This document shows, one piece after another, positions 43,515-51,354 of a stretch of 64,000 nucleotides of DNA. Position numbers and translations under genes: made by a program. Source of the stretch: Labilibaculum antarcticum (GTDB taxonomy: Bacteria > Bacteroidota > Bacteroidia > Bacteroidales > Marinifilaceae); NCBI RefSeq assembly GCF_002356295.1, contig NZ_AP018042.1, forward strand, positions 4,930,361 through 4,994,360, written 5' to 3'. The first letter of the stretch is position 1. Every line of letters begins with the position of its first letter. The notes beneath the pieces were generated by a model. It was given only the letters and a program-made list of their open reading frames with translations. It was not told where the DNA came from and searched no databases.

Positions 43515-44369
43515 ATGAAGGAAAAAGAAAAAATATATCAATCTCTAATTGAGATGTACAATAATGGGATTCAATCGAAAGACCCAAAAAAAATTCGTGG
43601 ATTTTTAAATAATGATTCAGTAGAACTTCTTAAGGATGATGCTCAATTTTATTTGGAAATTCTTCAATTACGTGCGGCATCATTCTCTCTTTTTGGAGAA
43701 TTAAACGAGGCAGGAGAAGAGTATCGTAAAGGATATTCATCTTGTTCGACAAGTGGTAAGTGGGTTTATGGTGTGAATTGGGCTTTGCAGTTTATGGCTG
43801 AGTTCTCGTTTAAGCGGGATAAAGAGAAGATTAATGAAGCAATGAACAATGGAGTTAAGGTTCTCGATCAGTCATTAGTTGATTTGCCATTTGATAAGTA
43901 TCGTGATTTTTATCATTTGAGTATTTCAAATGTAAGAGCATTTATGCTTTTAAATGCAGGTAGAAAAAAGGAAGCTTTGCAGTCTTATGCAGATTGCAAA
44001 TTTATACCGGTTCCGATTCCAGAATACAATGATAAGGAATCTTTGCAAATTCTCTTTGCACATTTTACAAAGGGAATTGCCGTGGCCATCGAATTGAAAG
44101 ACTATAATTTATTAATGAATTTAATGAAGGTAATCTCAATTGATGATCATACATTAGAATCTGAAGAAAGTTTGTTCCGAATTTTTTATGAGACATTAGT
44201 TAGTGCTTTTGATATGCGTGCTGAGTTTATTACAGAGTTTAATGCCATGTTTAAAATTAAAGATGTTTTAGAAAATACGACTCCTCATTTTGCACAATTT
44301 TTAAGCTTGATAGGAGAACAGGATTTTGATAAATTGGATCGGTTTTTTCACGAATCATACAGCAATTAA
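43515..44369 (+). CDS. Helical TPR-like protein of unknown function
   Basis: The 284-residue protein is all-helical, with pairs of amphipathic helices resembling tetratricopeptide repeats (for example YLEILQLRAASFSLFGELNE and VRAFMLLNAGRKKEALQSYA). No signal peptide, catalytic motif or membrane segment is seen. It follows the MFS gene by two bases and precedes the YchJ-like gene by two bases, so the three are translationally coupled or closely co-transcribed. No function can be given. Confidence 0.7.
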   Translation: MKEKEKIYQSLIEMYNNGIQSKDPKKIRGFLNNDSVELLKDDAQFYLEILQLRAASFSLFGELNEAGEEYRKGYSSCSTSGKWVYGVNWALQFMAEFSFKRDKEKINEAMNNGVKVLDQSLVDLPFDKYRDFYHLSISNVRAFMLLNAGRKKEALQSYADCKFIPVPIPEYNDKESLQILFAHFTKGIAVAIELKDYNLLMNLMKVISIDDHTLESEESLFRIFYETLVSAFDMRAEFITEFNAMFKIKDVLENTTPHFAQFLSLIGEQDFDKLDRFFHESYSN

Positions 44370-44371
44370 AG

Positions 44372-44860
44372 ATGGACAAGAATTGTTTTTGTGGTAATAG
44401 TTTAAAGTATAATGATTGTTGTGGTGCAATTCATGCCGCTACTCGCAAAGCGAATACGGCTGAAGAACTAATGCGAAGCAGATATTCGGCCTTTGTTCTA
44501 GCTGATATAGATTATATTTTAAAAACTTATGCATCCGACAAATGTCCTGCCGATCAGAAAGAAGAGATTTTAAACTGGGCTAAATCTGTTGAATGGCTTG
44601 GATTGGAAATTATAAGCTCAGAAAAAGGAAGCGAGACTGATTCAATTGGTTGGGTAGAATTTAAAGCAAGTTTTAAAGAGGATGGACAAAAGCAAGTTAT
44701 GCACGAAAGATCCTTGTTTAAATTGGAGTCTGAAGCTTGGGTTTATGTATCAGGAGAAGTTCCAGAAGTTACTGAAAAGTTGAAAGATAATTTACCAAAT
44801 AGAAATGATCTGTGCTTCTGTGGAAGCGCGAAGAAGTACAAAAAATGTTGCTTGCAATAA
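44372..44860 (+). CDS. YchJ-family protein with two SEC-C motifs
   Basis: The 162-residue protein has an N-terminal SEC-C zinc motif (CFCGNSLKYNDCC), an NTF2-like YchJ core (about 25-130, with ELMRSRYSAFVLADIDYI) and a C-terminal SEC-C motif (LCFCGSAKKYKKCC). SEC-C motifs bind zinc and, in SecA, nucleic acid and SecB. YchJ itself has no established function. It closes the MFS operon and is followed by a bidirectional terminator. Confidence 0.9.
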   Translation: MDKNCFCGNSLKYNDCCGAIHAATRKANTAEELMRSRYSAFVLADIDYILKTYASDKCPADQKEEILNWAKSVEWLGLEIISSEKGSETDSIGWVEFKASFKEDGQKQVMHERSLFKLESEAWVYVSGEVPEVTEKLKDNLPNRNDLCFCGSAKKYKKCCLQ

Positions 44861-44872
44861 TATGGAATAAAA

Positions 44873-44902
44873 AAATGGCTGTTTTATCTAAAACAGCCAT
44901 TT
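44873..44902. terminator. Bidirectional terminator
   Basis: A 13-bp stem AAATGGCTGTTTT / AAAACAGCCATTT with an ATCT loop lies between convergent genes (YchJ-like and the ACT-domain gene), with A and T residues on both sides. Confidence 0.75.
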
Positions 44903-44918
44903 CTAATTCTATATATTT

Positions 44919-45578
44919 TTAGTTTTTTCCCATGTTCTTTAAAACCGAAAAGGTTTTATCGATATCAGCATCATTTACAACAAGAGTAAATTCATTGGTA
45001 GTTGAAATTACTTCGCGAATATTGATGCCTGCCCAGGCAATGTTTTTAAGTATAAAATAATAGAATCCAAGCTGTTGACTGTTGGTTGATGGAAGCTTTA
45101 AAGTGACAGACGATAAATTTTCACTTTTGCTTACTAGCATTTCACTGCAAAATACTTCCTCTACCTTTTCCATTAATGTATTGCTAACGACCAAGTTAGA
45201 TTCAAATACTCCCTGAACCATTGTGTAAAAGAACTCTTGATTTGGACCTATAGATTTTAACAATTCTGTGTGTTTTTCGATAAGGGTATTTGAGTTTTTA
45301 TAGGTGAAGTCAACCAATTGAGAGCGAACAATAATATCGCCAACATTAGTAATAACTTCTTTTAATCCCGGATTAATCTTCACCTCCAAACTTGGGGCTA
45401 ATCGGTTAAGTGCCATGATGATGGCGCCTATTTTTACGGGTTTCTTTACGCTTTGTTCAACCTGATTCTGAATTTTACGAGCAAGAGAAGAAATGTTTAT
45501 TAAACCATCGACCAAAGCTTCTGCTAAAAAGGGTTGTGAGCTAACTATTTTTTCTACAACTTGTGGAATTGTTATCAT
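44919..45578 (-). CDS. ACT-domain protein, aspartate-kinase-like C-terminal region
   Basis: The 219-residue protein has a helical N-terminal region (about 1-60, with a helix-turn-helix-like stretch ISSLARKIQNQVEQSVKKPV). The C-terminal ACT domain (about 158-215) holds YYFILKNIAWAGINIREVIS and TNEFTLVVNDADIDKTFSVL. ACT domains bind amino acids; such proteins are often annotated as aspartate kinase, but no kinase domain is present here. It is divergent from dapA with a shared 170-base promoter region. A lysine- or aspartate-family-responsive regulator is a reasonable but untested idea. Confidence 0.75.
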   Translation of the reverse strand: MITIPQVVEKIVSSQPFLAEALVDGLINISSLARKIQNQVEQSVKKPVKIGAIIMALNRLAPSLEVKINPGLKEVITNVGDIIVRSQLVDFTYKNSNTLIEKHTELLKSIGPNQEFFYTMVQGVFESNLVVSNTLMEKVEEVFCSEMLVSKSENLSSVTLKLPSTNSQQLGFYYFILKNIAWAGINIREVISTTNEFTLVVNDADIDKTFSVLKNMGKN

Positions 45579-45660
45579 GAATTGGATTTTGTTGAAAAAC
45601 TATACAAAGATGTTCAAAAATTAACAGAAGGTAGAATTATTGACTAAATTTTCTAAAAAT

Positions 45661-45691
45661 TTCGTTCATTTTATTGTAGAATCTATATTTG
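45661..45691 (+). promoter_or_regulatory. Promoter of dapA
   Basis: TATATTTG (45684-45691) matches the -7 consensus, and TTCG (45661-45664), one mismatch from TTTG, lies 19 bases upstream. The start codon is 58 bases downstream of the -7 element. Confidence 0.5.
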
Positions 45692-45748
45692 CAAGCATTA
45701 ACAAAATCTTGCGGATGTCTGCAAGTTATAATCAAGAAGTATAAATAA

Positions 45749-46636
45749 ATGAGAAAAGCTTGGCAAGGATCTATTGTTGCTATTGTAACACCTTTTAATA
45801 TTGATGGTAGTATTGATTATACTGCTTTTGATAATTTGATTGATTTTCATTTGGAAAATGAAACTGACGGAATTGTAGTTTGCGGAACCACTGGGGAAGC
45901 AGCAACTCTTAATAAAAAGGAGTATGCGGAACTAATTAAACATACAGTTGATAAGGTGGATAAACGAATTCCGGTTATTGCAGGTTCTGGTACAAATTCG
46001 ACATCTGAAGCAATTGAAAATTCCTGCCTGTCAGAATCTCTAGGTGTTGATGCAGTTTTGGTAGTATCGCCATATTACAACAAACCAACTAGAAATGGTC
46101 TGAAAGATTATTTTTCTCAAATTGCAAAAGCGGTTAATGTACCTATTCTTTTGTACAATGTTCCTGGTCGAACAGCGGGTAATATTCCTGCCGATTTGGT
46201 CGTTGAATTGGCCAATGAATTTGATAATATTGTTGGAATAAAGGATGCTTCCGGTAATTTGGAGCAACTGGCTTGTATTTTGAAAGATAAGCCATCTGAT
46301 TTTATGGTCTTTTCGGGTGATGATGCCTTGGCTTTTCAAGCGGTTTGTATGGGCGCTAGTGGTGTGATTTCTGTAATAGCAAATTTAATACCTAAGGAGT
46401 TTCATGATTTAATGAATGCCGCTTCTCAAGGTGATTTGGTGAAGGCTAAAGAAATTTATTTTAAATATCTAAGATTAATTCAATTGTGTTTTATCGAATC
46501 GAATCCAATTCCTGTGAAAACAGGTTTGGCGATTATGAATAAACTTGATGAAGAATTTAGATCTCCAATGTGCAGAATGATGGATGAAAATAGAAAACTG
46601 TTAGTTGATGAAATGACAAAACTTGGAATGGTTTAA
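45749..46636 (+). CDS. dapA: 4-hydroxy-tetrahydrodipicolinate synthase
   Basis: The 295-residue DapA TIM barrel has CGTTGEAATLN (Thr47/Thr48), the catalytic Tyr136 in LYNVPGRTAG and the Schiff-base Lys165 in GIKDASGN. It condenses pyruvate with L-aspartate semialdehyde, the first committed step of lysine and diaminopimelate synthesis. It is monocistronic with its own promoter and terminator. The divergent ACT-domain gene suggests a link to amino-acid sensing. Confidence 0.96.
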   Translation: MRKAWQGSIVAIVTPFNIDGSIDYTAFDNLIDFHLENETDGIVVCGTTGEAATLNKKEYAELIKHTVDKVDKRIPVIAGSGTNSTSEAIENSCLSESLGVDAVLVVSPYYNKPTRNGLKDYFSQIAKAVNVPILLYNVPGRTAGNIPADLVVELANEFDNIVGIKDASGNLEQLACILKDKPSDFMVFSGDDALAFQAVCMGASGVISVIANLIPKEFHDLMNAASQGDLVKAKEIYFKYLRLIQLCFIESNPIPVKTGLAIMNKLDEEFRSPMCRMMDENRKLLVDEMTKLGMV

Positions 46637-46661
46637 ACATTTTAAGACAAATTATAGAATA

Positions 46662-47963
46662 CTAAGCCACTTTTTTAAGTGGCTTTTTTTTGTTTTCAAA
46701 ATTTTCTATTATTGCTGCACCAACACTATCTCCCCACACATTTACAGTTGTACGGAATCTGTCCAATAACCAATCGATTGTTAAAAGTAAGCCAATTCCT
46801 TCAATGGGTAAGTGAACAGCTTTAAGTACTATTACCATAGTCACTAGTCCTGCTTCGGGTATTCCCGCAGCACCAATTGCAGCCAATGTCGCAGTAATGA
46901 AAATAATTAACTGTTGTCCGGTACTTAATTCTAATCCATAAATTTGAGCAATGAAAATGGCGGCAACAGCTTCATAAAGTGCGGTTCCGTCCATGTTTAT
47001 TGTTGCACCTAAGGGTAGAACAAAATTGCTGATTTTTTTTGACACATTATTTTCTTGCTGAACACCGTGCAAGGTTAAAGGTAGGGTCGCAGTACTTGAG
47101 GCTGTAGAAAATGCATTTAGTAAAGCTGGTCCAACGCCTTTACAATAGGCTAGAGGGGAACGTTTACCCAAAAACCGTAAAGCAACACTTAATATAAGAG
47201 TTCCATGTAATAATAGTCCAAGAACGACAGTAAAACTGAACTTACCCAAGGATTTCAGTTCGGGTAAAAAAACATCAAAACCACCAGCATTACCAATTCT
47301 CGCTGACAGTAATCCCAAAATGCCAATTGGGGCAAAATACATTACCCAATTAACTAGTTTCATAATTGCATCATTCATTGTAGAGATAAATTCCATTGCT
47401 TTTTTCGATTTTTCACCCAAGGATGATAAGGCCGCTCCAAAAAACAAGGAAAATACAATTAAGGGTAAAATATCCATTTTTACCATCGCCAGAAATAGGT
47501 TGTGTCCGATTAGGCCTTGTTGATCTTTTGCAGGATTTCCAACAATCAGCTCTTTTACTGCTTCTGAAACAGCAATACTTTTGTTTATGATATCCTGATT
47601 GGCTTCGGGTAAATCTAGATTGGTATTTACACCAGGTTGAATAAGATTTACCAAGATCATTCCAATAATAACCGAAATTGCGGTAGTGGTGAAATAGTAT
47701 AGAATTGTTTTACTTCCAATTTTGCCCAGCGCACGTAAATTGCCTAATCTGGCGATACCTACTATCATCGATAGGATAACCAAAGGAACCACCAACATCA
47801 TTAAAATGTTAATGAATACTTCACCTAAGAGTGACAAATGTATTGCGAATTCTGGAAAAACACCACCAATAACAAATCCAAGGATTATGGAAAAAATGAT
47901 ACTTACTAAAAGGAATTGATCTTTTAGAATGCCAGTATATTTGTATTTTTTATTAAAAAACAT
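46662..47963 (-). CDS. Dicarboxylate/amino-acid:cation symporter (DAACS family)
   Basis: The 433-residue protein has eight transmembrane helices plus two re-entrant hairpins. The family signatures are the serine-rich hairpin TASSTATLPLT and the TM7 motif GATINMDGTALYEAVAAIFIAQ. The second hairpin holds AAIGAAGIPEAGLVTM. It should import glutamate, aspartate or C4-dicarboxylates with Na+ or H+. The substrate cannot be fixed by eye. Its 3' end overlaps the dapA terminator. Confidence 0.93.
   Translation of the reverse strand: MFFNKKYKYTGILKDQFLLVSIIFSIILGFVIGGVFPEFAIHLSLLGEVFINILMMLVVPLVILSMIVGIARLGNLRALGKIGSKTILYYFTTTAISVIIGMILVNLIQPGVNTNLDLPEANQDIINKSIAVSEAVKELIVGNPAKDQQGLIGHNLFLAMVKMDILPLIVFSLFFGAALSSLGEKSKKAMEFISTMNDAIMKLVNWVMYFAPIGILGLLSARIGNAGGFDVFLPELKSLGKFSFTVVLGLLLHGTLILSVALRFLGKRSPLAYCKGVGPALLNAFSTASSTATLPLTLHGVQQENNVSKKISNFVLPLGATINMDGTALYEAVAAIFIAQIYGLELSTGQQLIIFITATLAAIGAAGIPEAGLVTMVIVLKAVHLPIEGIGLLLTIDWLLDRFRTTVNVWGDSVGAAIIENFENKKKPLKKVA
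46664..46691 (+). terminator. dapA terminator overlapping the symporter coding end
   Basis: A 9-bp stem AAGCCACTT / AAGTGGCTT with a TTTT loop is followed by a T tract, 27 bases past dapA. The same bases encode the last residues of the convergent symporter gene (PLKKVA), so the hairpin is also inside a coding region. Confidence 0.9.
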
Positions 47964-48201
47964 AATGAATTTTGAAACTAATCGTTATAATACTTAGTAC
48001 AAAAGTTAAATGATAAGTCACAATTTTAGTGATGTTGTGCGTAATAACAAAGAACGAGTATTTGTAATTACGCGATGTTAGACCTGAGGTTTCATATCTT
48101 CTGAATTTGTTCTTAAATAATGGAAATATTGAAGCTTAAATTACAATATTGCTTAGGAATTTAGATCCTACAAAATCAATTAAAAGAAGTTTGCTATAAA
48201 T

Positions 48202-48984
48202 ATGAATAAAGATTTGCTCTTTGCCTTAATTCAAAATCCTTACTTAATTCCGGGTATTTATAATTATTGTGATGGATGGTGTGAAAGATGCAGTTTCACA
48301 AGTAATTGTCTTAACTATAAAATGATGGAGGAGGGTGTTCCAGACTTGGATACGTCTAATTATGAGGCTACTTCAGCAATGGATAATTTGGATGAAATGT
48401 TTCAGCTAAGTATGGAGCTATTGAAACAGGCGGCTAAAGATTTGGGAATGGAAATGCCCGAAAAGACAGATGATTTTGATGTTGAAGAAGAGGAGAAGAA
48501 AGACGACCTTATATTTAAAGGTCAAATAATGAGTCAGGCAGATATGTATTCAGAATTGGTAGATAGTTGGTTTGCAGAATTCGAATCTTTACTATTTATA
48601 GGTAGTTGTAGCTTAAAAGAATTATTAGATTATAAGGATGAAGAGGAGATGAGTGAGCTTGAAAAAGTTGTGTTCAATTCGTACGAAATTATTCGATGGC
48701 ATCAATTTATTATCCCCAGTAAATTATTTAGATCACTTAGAAGTAAAGCGAATACCGAAGAAACCGGTAATGAATTTTACAAACATGACAGTATTGCTTC
48801 AGGTAAAGTCGCATTATTGTCTATTGATGCATCTATTGAAGCATGGACTTGTTTTATGCAGAAATTTTCTGAGACAGAGGATAGAATGCTGCCATTATTA
48901 TTAATACTATCAGGTTTGCGTACAATGGTCGAAAAAATATTCCCAGAATCAAGAGATTTTATAAGACCAGGTTTTGATATTTAA
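48202..48984 (+). CDS. Unknown protein with N-terminal CX3CX2CX5C cluster
   Basis: The 260-residue cytoplasmic protein has a conserved-looking N terminus (IPGIYNYCDGWCERCSFTSN) with Cys23, Cys27, Cys30 and Cys36, which could bind a [4Fe-4S] cluster or zinc. An acidic stretch (about 92-100, DFDVEEEEKK) is followed by a helical region to the C terminus. No known enzyme motif was recognised. The 238-base upstream gap separates it from the divergent symporter gene and shows no clear promoter. Confidence 0.7.
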   Translation: MNKDLLFALIQNPYLIPGIYNYCDGWCERCSFTSNCLNYKMMEEGVPDLDTSNYEATSAMDNLDEMFQLSMELLKQAAKDLGMEMPEKTDDFDVEEEEKKDDLIFKGQIMSQADMYSELVDSWFAEFESLLFIGSCSLKELLDYKDEEEMSELEKVVFNSYEIIRWHQFIIPSKLFRSLRSKANTEETGNEFYKHDSIASGKVALLSIDASIEAWTCFMQKFSETEDRMLPLLLILSGLRTMVEKIFPESRDFIRPGFDI

Positions 48985-49020
48985 AACATTATTTTCTTGA
49001 CTACTTAAAGACTTATGATA

Positions 49021-51000
49021 ATGAAAAACTTTATTAAATTTTTTAGTCTGATTTTCATATTACTTGCATTAAGTAACTGTGTTACGGAAGATTCAATTAC
49101 TAAAGATACAGATACTGGAGTTATGTCAAAATTAGACATTCCTCTCGATTTTAATTTTGAAACAGCCAAAGATGTTACCGTTTCCTTTAGTGGTGTAAAG
49201 GTGAAAAGCACTAATAAAATTAAGTATTCTGTTTATTTGTATGATGAAGAATTTACGAATACAGAGGTCACCTACGAGGATGAGTCAGGAGAGACAGTTA
49301 ATGCAACACTGCAAATTTCTGATGCTTTGAATAATAAGATTGCTTCGTTTGTTACTTCCGAAGAAATTTTTGAAATGGAATTTACCATACCATCATCATA
49401 TAATTCGTTGTATGTGGTGAAAAATGAAATGGGAATTTTCAGTTCGTCAATAATTGAAATTAACAATCAAAAATCAATTTTTAAGAAAGGAGTGAGCACT
49501 AAAGCTACGAAAGCTGCAGTTGATATATTTTATGGAACAAATGGAGGGGGAGATTTATTTACAATAAATGAAGTCTCAAATGAATTAACGGTTATTAGTT
49601 CATTACCGGATAATACAGGTAGTTACACATGCGCCATTGATCCAATTTCCCGGAAATTATATACGATAGGGAATAAGTCACCCAATAATCTTTATTGTTT
49701 TAATATTGATGAAGAAACATGGGAAACAATTGGTTCTGTAAATACAGGAGGGCCGAGGTTAGGCTATAATATAACCGATGGAATGCTGTATTTTTCAACA
49801 TCAAACTACGTTTATGTTTTGGATCCTAGTAATGCAAAGAGGATAGCAACTTATAAAATCAATGGTTTGGAAACAACATCAGGAGGAGATTTAGCATTTG
49901 ATAAAGATGGAACAATGTATTTATCAAGTACAACAGGTTTGTATAAATGTGAGTTTGCCGATGGAAATGCAATTGATGCAACATGGATAAGTTCTGAAAC
50001 CTTACCAAACTATCCTAATTCATTAACTTTTGATTCTAATGGTGAGTTGTGGTGGGCAACAGCCATAGGCAGTGAAGGATTAACATTTATTATGGATAAG
50101 GTAACTGGAGGTTTTGAGTCTCGTTCGACTTATCCCACTCTTATTCATGATTTAGCAACTTTGCCTTATGATGAAAGTAGTATTTCAGATGTAGATACGG
50201 ATGGAGATGGAGTTATTGATTTTTACGATGAATTTCCTGAAGATGCAGAAAAGGCTTCGGTAACTTATACTCCTTCGATATATGGATGGGGAACTTATGG
50301 ATTTGAAGATTTGTGGCCATCTAAAGGGGATTATGATTTTAATGATTTAGTAGTAAATTATCGGTATATAAATATTGAGAATGCTGATGGATTGATGGTT
50401 GAAACCAGATTGAATTATGTTGTTAAAAATATTGGAGGCTCATTAAAAAATGGTTTTGGCATTCAATTTGAAATGGATGAATCCTTAATAAAAGAAGTCT
50501 CGGGGTATCATTTGACAGAAAATATTGTCAGTCTGAATGGGAAGGGCTTAGAATCAGATCAAACTTTACCTGTTGTTATTGTATTTGATAATGCGTGGGC
50601 AAACTCCAATGATTCGGAAATTGAAATAGTTATTGCTTATACAGAACCGATAGAATCTTCTATGATGGGTGAATTAAATCCATTTATATTTACAGGAGGT
50701 AATCGAGGTAAGGAGATTCATTGTGCAAATCAACAACCTACTGATTTGGTTGATAATGATTTTTTTGGTTCTTATGATGATAAAACTAATGTTGCAAGTG
50801 GTGTTTATTATAAAGACAGTAATAATTTACCTTGGGCAATTAATATTATTCATGATTTTGCTTACCCTAAAGAAAAGCAGGAAATAATGTTAGGCTACCC
50901 TTATTTTACAACATGGGCCGAGTCAGGAGGAGATCTATATGAAGATTGGTACAAGGAAAAAGATGGTTATCGAAACTATGATTATTTAAATAGAAATTGA
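49021..51000 (+). CDS. LruC-domain lipoprotein
   Basis: The 659-residue lipoprotein has a lipobox ALSNC (acylated Cys18). It continues with a possible immunoglobulin-like N-terminal region and a seven-bladed-propeller-like stretch (about 165-380, with YGTNGGGDLFTINEVS and repeated SLDFDSNGELW-type phrases). A calcium-binding thrombospondin-3-like repeat (DVDTDGDGVIDFYDEFPEDA) leads into a C-terminal LruC/DUF4842 domain (SKGDYDFNDLVVNYRY). Proteins of this type are surface-exposed. The ATG at 49021 gives a better lipoprotein signal than the one two codons upstream (49015). Confidence 0.85.
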   Translation: MKNFIKFFSLIFILLALSNCVTEDSITKDTDTGVMSKLDIPLDFNFETAKDVTVSFSGVKVKSTNKIKYSVYLYDEEFTNTEVTYEDESGETVNATLQISDALNNKIASFVTSEEIFEMEFTIPSSYNSLYVVKNEMGIFSSSIIEINNQKSIFKKGVSTKATKAAVDIFYGTNGGGDLFTINEVSNELTVISSLPDNTGSYTCAIDPISRKLYTIGNKSPNNLYCFNIDEETWETIGSVNTGGPRLGYNITDGMLYFSTSNYVYVLDPSNAKRIATYKINGLETTSGGDLAFDKDGTMYLSSTTGLYKCEFADGNAIDATWISSETLPNYPNSLTFDSNGELWWATAIGSEGLTFIMDKVTGGFESRSTYPTLIHDLATLPYDESSISDVDTDGDGVIDFYDEFPEDAEKASVTYTPSIYGWGTYGFEDLWPSKGDYDFNDLVVNYRYINIENADGLMVETRLNYVVKNIGGSLKNGFGIQFEMDESLIKEVSGYHLTENIVSLNGKGLESDQTLPVVIVFDNAWANSNDSEIEIVIAYTEPIESSMMGELNPFIFTGGNRGKEIHCANQQPTDLVDNDFFGSYDDKTNVASGVYYKDSNNLPWAINIIHDFAYPKEKQEIMLGYPYFTTWAESGGDLYEDWYKEKDGYRNYDYLNRN

Positions 51001-51074
51001 TATTTTTAATAAATTTCCGCTTACAATTATGCAGTTGAAGTATTATAATTGCTTGGCTAAAAAGTTTTAAGCAC

Positions 51075-51105
51075 AAAAAAAGTCGGTAACCAGCCGACTT
51101 TTTTT
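51075..51105 (+). terminator. Terminator after the LruC lipoprotein
   Basis: The stem AAAGTCGG / CCGACTTT with a seven-base loop and long A and T flanks lies 75 bases past the stop. The remainder of the 354-base gap 51001-51354 is AT-rich; only a -7 element at 51324 was noted. Confidence 0.85.
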
Positions 51106-51323
51106 CTATTCACTTTAAACCTTAATCTACTATATGAAAAAACTACTTTTTGTTCTTTTGTACATTACAAATGTATAGATGAATCAAGTTAATTGGTCTA
51201 AACAAGTGTTAAAGAAGATTAAATCTTTAAAATATCACTATTTGAGTGTTATTAAAACGTGAAAATTTAAGAATTAATAGTTGATATTATTTGATTTAAA
51301 ACCAGCTTTTAAACTTAGTTTGT

Positions 51324-51331
51324 TAAATTTG
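51324..51331 (+). promoter_or_regulatory. -7 element upstream of the VWA gene
   Basis: TAAATTTG matches TAnnTTTG and lies 23 bases before the TTG start codon. No good -33 element is seen. Confidence 0.4.
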
Positions 51332-51354
51332 TTAAAATTCTAAAATCATTAAAA

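Noticed and set aside
44919-45578. Aspartate kinase annotation
   Set aside because: Only an ACT-like domain and a helical N terminus are present; there is no amino-acid kinase domain.
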